Notes under the pieces: generated by a model
Databases searched by the model: none
What the model was told of the DNA's origin: nothing
What the model saw: only the letters and a program-made list of their open reading frames with translations
Position numbers and translations under genes: made by a program
NCBI RefSeq assembly: GCF_030252345.1
Contig: NZ_CP126980.1
Span: 7,579,501-7,643,500 of the forward strand
Source: Actinoplanes oblitus
GTDB taxonomy: Bacteria > Actinomycetota > Actinomycetes > Mycobacteriales > Micromonosporaceae
DNA length: 64,000 bases
Direction of reading: 5' to 3'
Part shown: piece by piece, positions 1-12,131 of the stretch
Numbering within the stretch: the stretch's first letter is position 1
Layout of the letters: each line of letters opens with the position of its first letter

Positions 1-237
1 GCTCATCCGGCCGGCCTGCTCGGTGAGCGCCGCGTCCAGCACCGGGTGCCGGTACCCGTGCACGGCGGCCCACCAGGACGACATGCCGTCCACCAGCTCC
101 CGGCCGTCGGCCAGGCGCAGCCGGACCCCGGCAGCGCTCTCCACCAGGTAGGGATCGCCGCTGCCGGGCATCGGCCCGTACGGGTGCCAGACGTGCGCCC
201 GGTCGAGCGCAAGCAGGTCGCGCTCGCCGGGGCTCAT
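1..237 (-). CDS. bioA: BioA, adenosylmethionine-8-amino-7-oxononanoate aminotransferase (N-terminal part)
   Basis: Only the first 79 codons lie in the window; the gene runs off the left edge. The product would be the PLP-dependent aminotransferase that makes 7,8-diaminopelargonate in biotin synthesis. The visible part carries the BioA N-terminal signature: HVWHPYGPM near residue 15 and [14 protein letters not shown] near residue 50, the segment that in this family contributes to the substrate pocket. The ATG at 237 overlaps the pyrD stop codon by 4 bases (ATGA), so bioA is probably translationally coupled to the end of the pyrimidine operon. The PLP lysine lies outside the window. The motif makes BioA more likely than another class III aminotransferase. 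Confidence 0.88.
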   Translation of the reverse strand, partial: MSPGERDLLALDRAHVWHPYGPMPGSGDPYLVESAAGVRLRLADGRELVDGMSSWWAAVHGYRHPVLDAALTEQAGRMS

Positions 238-1262
238 CGCGCGGTCGTGGCGCGGGACGGGCGGGCGCCCTGGGCGACCGCCTTGACCAGGTCCGGGCCC
301 CGGTAGATGAACCCGGAGTAGAGCTGCACCAGGGTGGCCCCGGCGTCCAGGATCCGTGCGGCGTCGTCGGCCGACATGATCCCGCCGACCCCGATGATCG
401 GCAGCCGGCCGCCGGTCTCGTCGTGCACGAACCTGACCACCTCGCGGGACCGCTCGGTGAGCGGCTTGCCGGAGAGCCCGCCGGCCTCGGCGGCCAGGTG
501 CTGGTCACCGGGGGCGAGCCCGTCCCGGGCCAGCGTGGTGTTGGTGGCGATCAGGCCGGCCGCGCCGTGCTCGAGGCAGACCTCGAGCAGCTCGGCGATG
601 GCCGGCTCGGTCAGGTCCGGTGCGATCTTGACGAGCACCGGCACCGGGCCGCTCAGCTCCTTCAGCAGCGTCGTCAAGAAGTCCCGGTCCTGCAGGCTGC
701 GCAGGCCCGGGGTGTTCGGCGACGAGACGTTCACCGCGATGTAGTCGGCGTAGGGGTGCAGCAGCCGGTAGGACTCCAGGTAGTCCTCGACCGCCTCGTC
801 CAGCGGGGTGACCTTGGACTTGCCCAGCGAGATGCCGAGCGGCACCCCGATCGGGCCGAGCTCCGCCAGCCGCGCGGCCAGGGCGGCCGCGCCGGCGTTG
901 TTGAAGCCCATCCGGTTGATGATCGCCTCGCTCTCCCGGAGGCGGAACAGGCGCGGCTTGTCGTTGCCCGGCTGCGCCTTGGCGGTGACCGTGCCGACCT
1001 CGACGAAACCGAATCCGAGAGCCGGCCAGGCGGGCAGCGCCAGGCCGTTCTTGTCCATCCCGGCGGCCAGGCCGACCCGGTTGGGGAAGCGCACGCCGAA
1101 CGCGTCCACCGGGGCGGAGAACGCGTAGCGGCGGCGCATCACCTCGCGGGCGGCCGGCGGCATCGAGGCGAGCCGGTGCAGCGTCCACTCGTGCGCGGAC
1201 TCGGCGTCGCCGCCGCCCAGCCGGAACAGCACCGGCCGGACGGCGTTGCGGAACAGGTTCAT
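234..1262 (-). CDS. pyrD: Dihydroorotate dehydrogenase (quinone), class 2
   Basis: A flavoprotein of 342 residues that oxidises dihydroorotate to orotate with quinone, the fourth step of UMP synthesis, normally at the membrane. Visible family features are AAGMDKNG near residue 66, [10 protein letters not shown] near 115, NVSSPNTPG at 178-186 (the serine in the place of the class 2 catalytic base), a VKIAPDL strand, ATNTTL, and the FMN-phosphate glycine motif GVGGIMS near the C-terminus. Length and the N-terminal extension fit class 2 rather than class 1. It lies 76 bases downstream of carB and overlaps bioA by 4 bases. pyrF, often next to carB or pyrD in actinobacteria, is not here. Confidence 0.95.
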   Translation of the reverse strand: MNLFRNAVRPVLFRLGGGDAESAHEWTLHRLASMPPAAREVMRRRYAFSAPVDAFGVRFPNRVGLAAGMDKNGLALPAWPALGFGFVEVGTVTAKAQPGNDKPRLFRLRESEAIINRMGFNNAGAAALAARLAELGPIGVPLGISLGKSKVTPLDEAVEDYLESYRLLHPYADYIAVNVSSPNTPGLRSLQDRDFLTTLLKELSGPVPVLVKIAPDLTEPAIAELLEVCLEHGAAGLIATNTTLARDGLAPGDQHLAAEAGGLSGKPLTERSREVVRFVHDETGGRLPIIGVGGIMSADDAARILDAGATLVQLYSGFIYRGPDLVKAVAQGARPSRATTAR

Positions 1263-1338
1263 AGCTGCGCCATCCTCGGCCTGCCCTCGCCTGCGAGGTC
1301 GTTGTCAGGTGCCGGTGGCTGCCGCTCGGTGCGGTCGG

Positions 1339-4656
<3,318 letters not shown>

Positions 4657-4661
4657 CTGCG

Positions 4662-5768
4662 TCAGCCCTTCTTCTCGACGAGCTCGACGAACCTGTCGAA
4701 CAGGTAGTCGGCGTCGTGCGGGCCGGCGGCGGCCTCGGGGTGGTACTGGACGGTGAAGGCGGGCACCTCGATGCCGCGCAGCCCTTCGACCACGTTGTCG
4801 TTGAGGCAGACGTGCGAGACCTCGACCCCGCCGAACTCGGTGTCGAGCACCCGGCCGATCGGGGCGTCGACAGCGAAGCCGTGGTTGTGGCTGGTCACCT
4901 CGACCTTGCCGGTGGTCTTGTCGAGCACCGGCTGGTTGATGCCACGGTGGCCGTAACCGAGCTTGTAGGTGCCGAAGCCGAGCGCCCGGCCGAGGATCTG
5001 GCTGCCGAAGCAGATGCCGAACAGCGGCACCTGGCGGCGCATCACCTCCCGGGCGAGCGCGACCGGCCCGTCGGCGGTGGCCGGGTCACCCGGGCCGGGC
5101 GAGAAGAACACCGCGTCCGGGCTGACCGTCAGCAGGTCCTCGATCGACGAGGAGGCCGGGAAGACGTGCGTGGTCACGCCGCGGGCGGCCAGCCGGCGCG
5201 AGACGTTGCGCTTGATGCCCAGGTCCAGCGCGGCGACCGTGTAGCGGTGCTCGCCCTTGGCCTCGACCGTGTACTTCTCGCCGGTGGTGACCTGCGCGGA
5301 GAGGTCGGCGCCGAGCATCTGCGGCTGGGCCAGCACCCGGTCGTGCAGGCTCGTCACGTCGAGGTCGACGGAGGAGATGCCGACCCGCTGGGCGCCGCGC
5401 TCGCGGAGGTGGCGGGTGAGGGCGCGGGTGTCGATGCCGCTGATCCCGACGACGCCCTCGGCGGCCAGGCGCTCGCCCAGGTCACCCGTGGAGCGCCAGT
5501 TGGACGGGCGGCGGGCCGGGTCGCGGACCACGTAGCCGGAGACCCAGATCCGGCCGGACTCGTCGTCCTCGTCGTTGACGCCGGTGTTGCCGATCTGCGG
5601 CGCGGTCTGCACCACCACCTGCTTGTGGAACGACGGGTCGGTGAGGACTTCCTGGTAACCGGTCATGCCGGTGGTGAAGACCGCCTCGCCGAAGGTCTCC
5701 CCGACGGCACCGTAAGCCGTGCCGGAGAACGAGCGTCCGTCCTCCAGCACCAGAATCGCCTTAGCCAT
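4662..5768 (-). CDS. carA: Carbamoyl-phosphate synthase small subunit (glutaminase)
   Basis: 368 residues. The N-terminal half is the CarA-specific domain ([32 protein letters not shown]). The C-terminal half is a class I glutamine amidotransferase: the nucleophilic Cys is in FGICFGSQ near residue 250, and the His/Glu pair is in [11 protein letters not shown] near the C-terminus. The segment after the Cys reads FGSQ where many CarA proteins have LGHQ; the triad itself is intact. It hydrolyses glutamine and channels ammonia to CarB. The start ATG abuts the pyrC stop (shared base 5768), and carB follows after a gap of a few bases. Confidence 0.97.
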   Translation of the reverse strand: MAKAILVLEDGRSFSGTAYGAVGETFGEAVFTTGMTGYQEVLTDPSFHKQVVVQTAPQIGNTGVNDEDDESGRIWVSGYVVRDPARRPSNWRSTGDLGERLAAEGVVGISGIDTRALTRHLRERGAQRVGISSVDLDVTSLHDRVLAQPQMLGADLSAQVTTGEKYTVEAKGEHRYTVAALDLGIKRNVSRRLAARGVTTHVFPASSSIEDLLTVSPDAVFFSPGPGDPATADGPVALAREVMRRQVPLFGICFGSQILGRALGFGTYKLGYGHRGINQPVLDKTTGKVEVTSHNHGFAVDAPIGRVLDTEFGGVEVSHVCLNDNVVEGLRGIEVPAFTVQYHPEAAAGPHDADYLFDRFVELVEKKG

Positions 5769-7039
5769 TACTTGACAGCCTTCCCGTCCAGCACAGTCGC
5801 TTCGCCCCGCAGGAAGGTCGCGACGATGCGACCGGGCAGGGTCATCCCCGCGTACGGCGTGTTCCTGCTGCGGCTCGCCAGGCCACCGGGGTCGACCACC
5901 CAGCGCGCCTTCGGATCCACCAGCGTGAGGTTGGCCGGCGTACCGGCCTTGGTCAGGTCACCGCCGTGCCCGGTCAGCCCGGCGATCCGGGCCGGCGCGA
6001 CGGACATCCGGTCGGCGATCAGGTCCCACTGCTCGCCGAAGACGCTCAGCACGATCGGCAGCGCGGTCTCCAGACCCAGCATGCCGGGCCGGGCGTACGA
6101 CCACTCGCATTCCTTGTCCTGCACCGCGTGCGGGGCGTGATCGGTGGCGACCACGTCGATCACCCCGTCCCGCAGCGCCTGGCGCAGGGCGGCGACGTCG
6201 TCCTGCGTACGCAACGGGGGGTTGACCTTGAAAACCGGGTCGTAACCGCTCGCCAGCTCGTCGGTCAGCAGGAGGTGGTGCGGGGTGACCTCGGCGGTGA
6301 CCCGGACCCCGCGGGCCTTGGCCTGGCGCAGCACCTCGACCGAACCGGCGGTGGAGACGTGGCAGACGTGCAGGCGGCTGCCGACGTGCTCGGCCAGCAG
6401 CACGTCCCGGGCGATGATCGCCTCCTCGGCGACAGCCGGCCAGCCGGTCAGGCCGAGCCGGGTGCTGACCTCGCCCTCGTGCATCTGCGCGCCCTCGGTG
6501 AGCCGGGGCTCCTCGGCGTGCTGGGCGATCACCCCGTCGAACGCCTTGACGTATTCCAGGGCGCGGCGCATCAGCTTCGGGTCGGCGACGCAGAAACCGT
6601 CGTCGGAGAAGATCCGGACGTTGGCGGCGGAGCTGGCCATCGCGCCCAGCTCGGCCATCTGCTTGCCGGCCAGCCCGACGGTGACCGCGCCGATCGGCTG
6701 CACGTCGACCAGGCCGGCCTCGCGGCCCAGGCGCCAGACCTGCTCGACCACGCCGGCCGTGTCGGCGACCGGCGAGGTGTTCGCCATCGCGCAGACGGCC
6801 GTGTAGCCGCCCAGGGCCGCGGCGCGGGAGCCGGTCTCGACGGTCTCGGCGTCCTCGCGGCCCGGCTCACGCAGGTGGGTGTGCACGTCGACGAGGCCGG
6901 GGAGGGCCACCAGCCCGGTGGCGTCGATGACCTCGACGTCGGTGCGTTCATCGGAAGAGGCGATCTGTCCGTCGCGGATGAAGAGATCGCTCGGCGCGGC
7001 GCCGAGAATCGAGACGCCCTTAAGCAGGTACGCCATCAC
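5768..7039 (-). CDS. pyrC: Dihydroorotase, class I
   Basis: 423 residues. A zinc amidohydrolase that closes carbamoyl-aspartate to dihydroorotate. Metal-binding motifs are in order: [10 protein letters not shown] near residue 51, the long [13 protein letters not shown] segment, IAQHAEEP near 180, [10 protein letters not shown] near 235 and the catalytic ATDHAPHA near 307. These mark the class I enzymes that associate with aspartate carbamoyltransferase in many bacteria. The ORF starts with two Met codons; the second may be used. The start overlaps the pyrB stop by 4 bases. Confidence 0.96.
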   Translation of the reverse strand: MMAYLLKGVSILGAAPSDLFIRDGQIASSDERTDVEVIDATGLVALPGLVDVHTHLREPGREDAETVETGSRAAALGGYTAVCAMANTSPVADTAGVVEQVWRLGREAGLVDVQPIGAVTVGLAGKQMAELGAMASSAANVRIFSDDGFCVADPKLMRRALEYVKAFDGVIAQHAEEPRLTEGAQMHEGEVSTRLGLTGWPAVAEEAIIARDVLLAEHVGSRLHVCHVSTAGSVEVLRQAKARGVRVTAEVTPHHLLLTDELASGYDPVFKVNPPLRTQDDVAALRQALRDGVIDVVATDHAPHAVQDKECEWSYARPGMLGLETALPIVLSVFGEQWDLIADRMSVAPARIAGLTGHGGDLTKAGTPANLTLVDPKARWVVDPGGLASRSRNTPYAGMTLPGRIVATFLRGEATVLDGKAVK

Positions 7040-7956
7040 TTGCCTCCCAGGAGCAGGTAGAGGACGGCCATCCGGACGCTGACGCCGTTGGCGACCTGTT
7101 CGACGATCGTGGAGCGGGGCGAGTCGGCCACCTCGGGCGCGATCTCCATCCCGCGGTTCATCGGGCCGGGGTGCATGACGATCGCGTGCTCCGGCAGCCT
7201 CTTGAGCCGCGGCACGTCGAGCCCGTAGCGGCGGCTGTACTCGCGCGCTGACGGGAAGTAGGAGTCCTGCATCCGCTCGGTCTGCACGCGCAGCATCATC
7301 ACCACGTCGCTGTCCGGCAGCACGCTGTCGAGGTCGTAGGAGACCTGCGTCTTCTCCGACAGCGCGGCGGCGACGTCGAGCGGGATGAGGGTGGGCGGGC
7401 CGACCACGGTGACCTGCGCGCCGAGCGTGGTCAGCAGCAGCACGTTGGAGCGGGCCACCCGGCTGTGCAGCACGTCGCCGACGATCGAGACCTTCAGGCC
7501 GTCGAGGCGGCCCAGGCGGGAGCGCATCGTGTACGCGTCCAGCAGCGCCTGTGTCGGGTGCTCGTGGGTGCCGTCGCCGGCGTTCACCACCGAGCCGTCC
7601 ACCCAGCCGGCCAGCCGGTGCGGGGCGCCGCTGGCCGAGTGCCGGATGACCACCGCGTCGGCGCCCATCGCCTGCAGGGTCAGCGCGGTGTCCTTGAGGC
7701 TCTCGCCCTTGGAGACGCTGGACCCCTTGGCCGAGAAGTTGATCACGTCGGCGGAGAGCCGCTTGGCCGCCGCCTCGAAGGAGATCCGGGTGCGCGTGGA
7801 GTCCTCGTAGAACAGGTTCACGACGGTGCGCCCGCGCAGCGCGGGCAGCTTCTTCACCTCGCGCCCGGAGAGCGCGGCCATCTCGCCGGCGGTGTCCAGG
7901 ATCAGGGTGGCGGTCTCCGCGTCCAGGTCGGCAGCGGAACGCAGGTGCTTGATCAC
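7036..7956 (-). CDS. pyrB: Aspartate carbamoyltransferase catalytic subunit
   Basis: 306 residues. Catalyses carbamoyl phosphate plus aspartate to N-carbamoyl-aspartate. Carbamoyl phosphate is bound by FYEDSTRTR near residue 49; [12 protein letters not shown] near 133 and the later [11 protein letters not shown] segment are diagnostic. No pyrI regulatory subunit is present, as usual in actinobacteria. It overlaps pyrR by 4 bases, so regulation at the pyrR leader should carry through to this gene. Confidence 0.96.
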   Translation of the reverse strand: MIKHLRSAADLDAETATLILDTAGEMAALSGREVKKLPALRGRTVVNLFYEDSTRTRISFEAAAKRLSADVINFSAKGSSVSKGESLKDTALTLQAMGADAVVIRHSASGAPHRLAGWVDGSVVNAGDGTHEHPTQALLDAYTMRSRLGRLDGLKVSIVGDVLHSRVARSNVLLLTTLGAQVTVVGPPTLIPLDVAAALSEKTQVSYDLDSVLPDSDVVMMLRVQTERMQDSYFPSAREYSRRYGLDVPRLKRLPEHAIVMHPGPMNRGMEIAPEVADSPRSTIVEQVANGVSVRMAVLYLLLGGK

Positions 7957-8513
7957 TGGAGGCCTCCGATCAGTCGTACCTCGTCGGTGCCGTCGATCTC
8001 GGTGAGCGCGACCTTGACGCTCTCGCTGAGCGCGGTCGGGATGTTCTTGCCGACGTAGTCGGCGCGGATCGGCAACTGCCGGTGACCGCGGTCGACCAGC
8101 ACCGCGAGCTGCACCGAGCTGGGCCGGCCGAGGTCCTGCAGGGCGTCCAGGGCGGCGCGCACCGAGCGGCCGGAGAAGAGGACGTCGTCGATCAGGATCA
8201 CCCGCAGGCCGTCGATGCCGCCGGCCGGCAGCTCGGTCTTGCCGAGCGCGCGGGTCGCCTGCAGGCGCAGGTCGTCGCGGTAGAGCGTGATGTCCAGGGA
8301 ACCGACCGGGACCTCGACGCCCTCGAAGGCGTGTATCCGGGCGGCCAGGCGATGGGCGAGCGGGACACCGCGGGTCGGGATGCCGAGAAGCACGGTGCCG
8401 GTGGCGCCGGACGTCTTCTCCAGGATCTGATGGGCGATCCGGTCGACGACCCGGGACAGGTCGGACCCAGCCAAAATGATCTTGCTAGGCGCGTCTGCGC
8501 GTGGCTGTGCCAC
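7953..8513 (-). CDS. pyrR: PyrR, pyrimidine operon regulator / uracil phosphoribosyltransferase
   Basis: 186 residues with the GTG start chosen here. A purine/pyrimidine phosphoribosyltransferase-fold protein whose PRPP loop is [13 protein letters not shown] near residue 95. In the family it binds the pyr mRNA leader when UMP is high and usually has weak UPRT activity. The frame stays open up to 8537, but the GTG at 8513 is preceded by a strong GGAAGGAGG Shine-Dalgarno with normal spacing, and the longer version would translate through that site and the leader hairpin, so I prefer 8513. It is the first gene of pyrR-pyrB-pyrC-carA-carB-pyrD. Confidence 0.94.
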   Translation of the reverse strand: MAQPRADAPSKIILAGSDLSRVVDRIAHQILEKTSGATGTVLLGIPTRGVPLAHRLAARIHAFEGVEVPVGSLDITLYRDDLRLQATRALGKTELPAGGIDGLRVILIDDVLFSGRSVRAALDALQDLGRPSSVQLAVLVDRGHRQLPIRADYVGKNIPTALSESVKVALTEIDGTDEVRLIGGLQ

Positions 8514-8550
8514 GGCGGACCTCCTTCCCCGCCTCACGGGACGGGTCGTT
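8514..8550 (-). promoter_or_regulatory. PyrR-binding hairpin and ribosome binding site of the pyr operon
   Basis: On the minus strand the leader reads CCCGTCCCGTGAGGCGGGG (8545-8527), followed at once by GGAAGGAGGTCC and the GTG start of pyrR. The loop segment TCCCGTGAGG matches the known PyrR binding-loop core UCCNGNGAGG, with short C/G arms on both sides. There is no room for an attenuator between it and the Shine-Dalgarno, so the likely mechanism is PyrR-dependent block of translation initiation, as proposed for mycobacteria, rather than Bacillus-type attenuation. The match is direct; the mechanism is inferred. Confidence 0.75.
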
Positions 8551-8762
8551 AAAGGACGTCGGGATCGGGCTGGTGTCCGTGCGGACCTGGCCCGATGGCT
8601 GACGCTACGTTACCAGTGGCCGGAGCGTTGACCAGGGTGACCTGCCTGACCCGCAGACAATACGGACAAATTCTGCAAGTAGGGATACAGCCGGTAACTT
8701 TGGTGCGGCCCACACGACTCATCGGTAACCAACACTTGACCGGCGGTCGCAAACTCCGTACC

Positions 8763-8777
8763 GTCACGCAGCGTAGC
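8763..8777 (+). promoter_or_regulatory. Candidate BldD box upstream of bldD
   Basis: GTCACGCAGCGTAGC agrees with the recalled BldD operator consensus (nTnACnCWGnGTnAn) at all but one defined base, the last A being G. It lies 55 bases upstream of the bldD start. BldD of Streptomyces represses its own promoter, so this could be the autoregulatory site. It is found by eye in a GC-rich background, so chance cannot be excluded. Confidence 0.5.
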
Positions 8778-8832
8778 GATCCGTGAGGAAGAACCCTCCG
8801 GGCCAGCACAGCACAGTACTGGGAGTGTCCGA

Positions 8833-9321
8833 ATGCCGTCTGAGTACGCGAAGTCGCTGGGCGCTCGCCTGCGCTCGATTCGCCAGCAGCAGGGCCTGTC
8901 CCTGCAGGGAGTCGAAGAGAAGTCCAACGGTCGCTGGAAAGCTGTCGTGGTCGGCTCGTACGAGCGTGGTGACCGCGCGGTAACCGTGTCCCGCCTGGCC
9001 GAACTGGCCGACTTCTACCGGGTGCCCGTCTCCGAGCTGCTGCCCGATGGCAGCGGCATCCGCCTCGAGGCCACCAACAAGATCGTGCTGGACCTCGAGA
9101 AGCTCTACGACACCACCGGTGAGGACCTCGCCTACGTGGCGCGGTACGCCCGGGCCATTCAGCAGCAGCGTGGCGACTACAACGGCCGGGTGCTGTCGAT
9201 CCGCGCCGACGACCTGCGCGCCCTCGCCATCGTCTACGACATCTCGCCGTCCGGCTTGATCGAGCGCCTGACCGAGCAGGGTGTCCTGGTGGCCGACCCG
9301 CGGGCGTTCTTCGCCAGCTGA
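8833..9321 (+). CDS. bldD: BldD, c-di-GMP-dependent developmental master regulator
   Basis: 162 residues. The N-terminal 70 residues are an XRE-type helix-turn-helix (ARLRSIRQQQGLSLQGVEE, then VVGSYERGDRAVTVSRL). The C-terminal domain carries the c-di-GMP signature RxD-X8-RxxD as RGD at 113-115 and RADD at 124-127, one residue offset from the Streptomyces numbering as I recall it. In Streptomyces, tetrameric c-di-GMP holds two BldD protomers on DNA and keeps sporulation genes silent during vegetative growth. The ATG has a GGGAG ribosome binding site seven bases upstream. The gene is divergent from pyrR and convergent with nusB. Confidence 0.95.
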   Translation: MPSEYAKSLGARLRSIRQQQGLSLQGVEEKSNGRWKAVVVGSYERGDRAVTVSRLAELADFYRVPVSELLPDGSGIRLEATNKIVLDLEKLYDTTGEDLAYVARYARAIQQQRGDYNGRVLSIRADDLRALAIVYDISPSGLIERLTEQGVLVADPRAFFAS

Positions 9322-9348
9322 GCCGGCTGAGTCCGCGCAATCAGAAGA

Positions 9349-9379
9349 GCCCGCGTCGGCCCCCCAGATCGACGCGGGC
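9349..9379 (+). terminator. Terminator hairpin after bldD
   Basis: Perfect 10-base arms GCCCGCGTCG and CGACGCGGGC around an 11-base loop, 27 bases after the bldD stop. The following bases are only moderately T-rich, as is common for actinomycete terminators. Confidence 0.75.
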
Positions 9380-9382
9380 TTA

Positions 9383-9427
9383 CTTCGTACCGTAAAAACA
9401 GAAACCTTCGTACCGAAAAACAGAAAC
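9383..9427. repeat. Tandem AT-rich direct repeat, two copies of about 22 bp
   Basis: CTTCGTACCG(T)AAAAACAGAAAC occurs twice head to tail, 9383-9405 and 9406-9427, differing by one inserted T. It sits between the hairpins of the convergent genes bldD and nusB, where the A/T runs can act as the U-tracts of either terminator. Confidence 0.75.
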
Positions 9428-9456
9428 GGCCCGGACCGAAGCGGTCCGAGCCGTTT
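9424..9456 (-). terminator. Terminator hairpin after nusB
   Basis: AAACGGCCCGGACC pairs with GGTCCGAGCCGTTT with one mismatch and a 5-base loop. On the minus strand it is followed by a T-rich stretch (CTGTTTTT), so it should end the efp-nusB transcript; on the plus strand TTTTGCGCTTTT also follows, so it may act both ways. Confidence 0.8.
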
Positions 9457-9466
9457 TGCGCTTTTC

Positions 9467-9901
9467 CTACCTTGTCGCGAATGCCGCGATGCGGTCCAGC
9501 AAGCCGTTGAGGAAGCGCGGACTGTCGTCGGTCGACATCTCTTTCGCCAGCTCGACGGCCTCGGTGATGGCCACCGGGTCGTCCACGTCCGGCTCGTAGA
9601 GCAGCTCGTAGACGGCGATCCGGGCCAGGTTGCGGTCGACCACCGGCATCCGGTCGATCGTCCAGCCCTCCGCGTAACTCGCGATCAGCTCGTCGATCCG
9701 GTCCAGATGCTTGGCGACACCCTCGATCAGGGTGACCGCGTAAGCCAGGTGCTCGGGGTGCGGCTTGGCGATCCGATCGAGATAGGTGACCAGCACCTGG
9801 CTCGGCGGCAGATCGCGCATGTCGGCCTCGAAGAGGACGTCCAGCGCACGCTTGCGCGCCTTACGACGCGCAAGCCGTTCCTTCTTGGGACCTTCGGCCA
9901 T
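9467..9901 (-). CDS. nusB: Transcription antitermination / rRNA biogenesis factor NusB
   Basis: 144 residues, all-helical NusB fold. It opens with ARRKARKRALDVLFEADMR, typical of the family, and ends with an FLNGLLDRIA helix. With NusE (S10) it binds boxA RNA and supports processive rRNA transcription. Its start overlaps the efp stop at 9901, the usual actinobacterial efp-nusB pair at the end of the aro cluster. Confidence 0.95.
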   Translation of the reverse strand: MAEGPKKERLARRKARKRALDVLFEADMRDLPPSQVLVTYLDRIAKPHPEHLAYAVTLIEGVAKHLDRIDELIASYAEGWTIDRMPVVDRNLARIAVYELLYEPDVDDPVAITEAVELAKEMSTDDSPRFLNGLLDRIAAFATR

Positions 9902-10458
9902 CAGCTGCGGCCGAGGTAGCGGCCGTCGCGGGTGTCGACCTTGATCTTCTCACCGGTGGTGATGAAGAGCGGAACCTGGACCGTGGCGCCGGTCTCGATC
10001 GTCGCCGGCTTGGTGCCACCGGTCGAGCGGTCGCCCTGCAGGCCCGGCTCGGTGTAGGTGACCTCGACGAAGACGCTGGTCGGCAGCTCGATGTAGAGCG
10101 GCACGCCCTCGTGCAGCGCGACCGTGGCCTCCGCCTCGGGCAGCAGGTAGTTGGCGTTGTCACCGACAGTGGCGCCGGGGACGTGGATCTGCTCGTAGGT
10201 GTCCAGGTCCATGAAGACGTAGTCGTCGCCGTCCTGGTACAGATACTGCATCGTGCGCTTGTCCACGGTCGCGGTTTCGACCTTGGTGCCGGCGTTGAAG
10301 GTCTTGTCGACGACCTTGCCGGACAGCACGTGCTTCAGCGTGGTCCGCACGAAGGCCGGACCCTTACCGGGCTTGACGTGCTGGAACTCAACGACGGACC
10401 ACAGCTCCTTGTCGAGGTTGAGAACCAGGCCGTTCTTCAGGTCGTTGGTGGAAGCCAT
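9901..10458 (-). CDS. efp: Translation elongation factor P
   Basis: 185 residues, three beta-barrel domains. It relieves ribosome stalling at polyproline, which matters here because several neighbours (for example 26698-31941) are extremely proline-rich. The tip loop reads KPGKGPAF near residue 29: a PGKGP loop with Lys, the form reported to work without lysine modification in actinobacteria. No epmA, epmB or other modifier lies nearby. It is followed directly by nusB. Confidence 0.96.
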   Translation of the reverse strand: MASTNDLKNGLVLNLDKELWSVVEFQHVKPGKGPAFVRTTLKHVLSGKVVDKTFNAGTKVETATVDKRTMQYLYQDGDDYVFMDLDTYEQIHVPGATVGDNANYLLPEAEATVALHEGVPLYIELPTSVFVEVTYTEPGLQGDRSTGGTKPATIETGATVQVPLFITTGEKIKVDTRDGRYLGRS

Positions 10459-10533
10459 GTCCTGCCTTGATCTTGACGCGAATCGGTGACCGAACCACTT
10501 TACCGGCGATGACCTGGTGAGGGCGAATCGGGT

Positions 10534-10953
10534 CTACCGGCAGATGTGCTCCAAAGCCAGCCGGTAACCGTCGATACCGAGCCCCGCGATCACCCCGGTG
10601 GCGACCGCCGAGATCACCGAGTGGTGCCGGAACTCCTCCCGCTGGTGGATGTTGGAGATGTGCACCTCGATCAGCTTGCCACGCAACATCGCGCAGGCGT
10701 CCCGGACCGCGATGTTGTAATGCGTCCAGGCGCCCGGGTTGAGCACCACGTCGGCGCCCTCGTCGGCGGCCGCGTGCAGCCACTCCAGCATCTCGTGCTC
10801 GGCGTTGGTCTGCCGGATCCGCACTGTCGCGCCGAGGTCGTCGGCGACCGTCCGGCACATGTCGACCAGGTCCTGATACGTCGTGCTGCCGTAGATGTCC
10901 GGCTCCCGGGTGCCGAGCCGGTTCAGGTTGGGCCCGTTCAGCACGTAGATCAT
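10534..10953 (-). CDS. aroQ: 3-dehydroquinate dehydratase, type II
   Basis: 139 residues. Catalyses the third shikimate step, dehydroquinate to dehydroshikimate, as a dodecamer. Diagnostic motifs are [18 protein letters not shown] at the start (the catalytic Tyr is in this flexible loop in the family), NPGAWTHYN near 72 and [17 protein letters not shown] near 96-112. The frame stays open far upstream inside aroB, but the ATG at 10953 starts exactly at the type II N-terminus and overlaps the aroB stop by 4 bases. Confidence 0.96.
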   Translation of the reverse strand: MIYVLNGPNLNRLGTREPDIYGSTTYQDLVDMCRTVADDLGATVRIRQTNAEHEMLEWLHAAADEGADVVLNPGAWTHYNIAVRDACAMLRGKLIEVHISNIHQREEFRHHSVISAVATGVIAGLGIDGYRLALEHICR

Positions 10954-12011
10954 CGCGCCACCTCGTCGTAGGCCCGCCGCAGCAGGTCGTCGTCCGGTCC
11001 GGCCAGGATGCCGGGTTTCGCCAGGCCGTCGAGCACCACGAACCGCAAGGTCGCGGCCCGCGTCTTCTTGTCGACGCGCATCCCGGCCGCCAGGTCGCTC
11101 CAGGCCTCTTTCGCGTACGACGTGGGCAGGCTCAGCATCTCCAGGATCTGCCGGTGACGGGCCGCCGTGGCCTCGTCCAGCCGCCCGGACAACCGGCCCA
11201 GTTCCGCCGCGAAGATCATGCCGACCGCCACCGCGTGCCCGTGCTTCCAGGTGTACTTCTCCCGGCGCTCGATCGCGTGGCCCAACGTGTGCCCGTAGTT
11301 CAGGATCTCCCGCAGGCCGGACTCCGTGAGGTCCACGCCGACCACGTCGGCCTTCACCTGGACCTTGCGCTCGATCAGCTCGCGCAGCACGTCGCCGCGC
11401 GGGTCGAGCGCCGCCTCCGGGTTCTCCTCGATCAGCTCCAGGATCCGCGGATCCGCGATGAAGCCGCCCTTGACCACCTCGGCCAGGCCGGCGGCGATGT
11501 CCTCGCGCGGCAGGGTGTCCAGCGCGTCCAGGTCGCAGAGCACCCCGGCCGGCGGATGGAACGCGCCGACCAGGTTCTTGCCGGCGGCGATGTTGACAGC
11601 GGTCTTGCCGCCGACCGCCGCGTCGACCATGCCGGCCACCGAGGTGGCGACCGGGATCCAGCGCACCCCGCGCAGCCAGGCCGCGGCGACGTAACCGGCC
11701 AGGTCGGTGGTCGCCCCGCCGCCGACCCCGACCACCACATCGGTACGGGTGAAGCCGGCCGCCCCGAGCCGATCCCAGCACCCGGCCGCGACCTCGACGG
11801 TCTTGCCGCCCTCGGCATCCGGCACCTCGATCATGACGGTCTGCCGATCCGTCACCGCGGCGACCGCCTCGGCCCGCTCCCGCAGCGTCGGCGGGTAGAG
11901 CACCGCCACCCGGGCGGCCCCCTCGATCAGTCGCGGAAGCTCGCCGGTCAGCCCGCGCCCGACAAGCACGTCGTACGGACGGTCACCATGCACCGAAATT
12001 CGCGTCACCAC
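10950..12011 (-). CDS. aroB: 3-dehydroquinate synthase
   Basis: About 353 residues. NAD- and metal-dependent enzyme converting DAHP to 3-dehydroquinate. It shows the family segments [39 protein letters not shown], and the metal ligands in [13 protein letters not shown] and [11 protein letters not shown]. Several in-frame GTGs lie close together; GTG 12011 has the best-placed Shine-Dalgarno (AGGG about 9 bases upstream), while 12008 and 12020 are also possible. The frame continues open to 12197 but that extension has no homology. In many actinobacteria aroK lies directly upstream; here a plus-strand NACHT gene separates them. Confidence 0.93.
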   Translation of the reverse strand: MVTRISVHGDRPYDVLVGRGLTGELPRLIEGAARVAVLYPPTLRERAEAVAAVTDRQTVMIEVPDAEGGKTVEVAAGCWDRLGAAGFTRTDVVVGVGGGATTDLAGYVAAAWLRGVRWIPVATSVAGMVDAAVGGKTAVNIAAGKNLVGAFHPPAGVLCDLDALDTLPREDIAAGLAEVVKGGFIADPRILELIEENPEAALDPRGDVLRELIERKVQVKADVVGVDLTESGLREILNYGHTLGHAIERREKYTWKHGHAVAVGMIFAAELGRLSGRLDEATAARHRQILEMLSLPTSYAKEAWSDLAAGMRVDKKTRAATLRFVVLDGLAKPGILAGPDDDLLRRAYDEVAR

Positions 12012-12131
12012 GGCCGTCACCCTATCCGTGCGGTCACGTACCGTTCGCCCCGCTCGGTTCAGTTCCGCCAGGTGGGCGGTTCGCGCGAGCCATGCTTGCT
12101 GTCCGTGTCCGGCGTTCGTACCGTGCGTGGA

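Noticed and set aside
11154..12131. Upstream extension of the NACHT gene over aroB
   Set aside because: The frame is open but runs antisense through aroB; the family-like N-terminus begins at GTG 12132.
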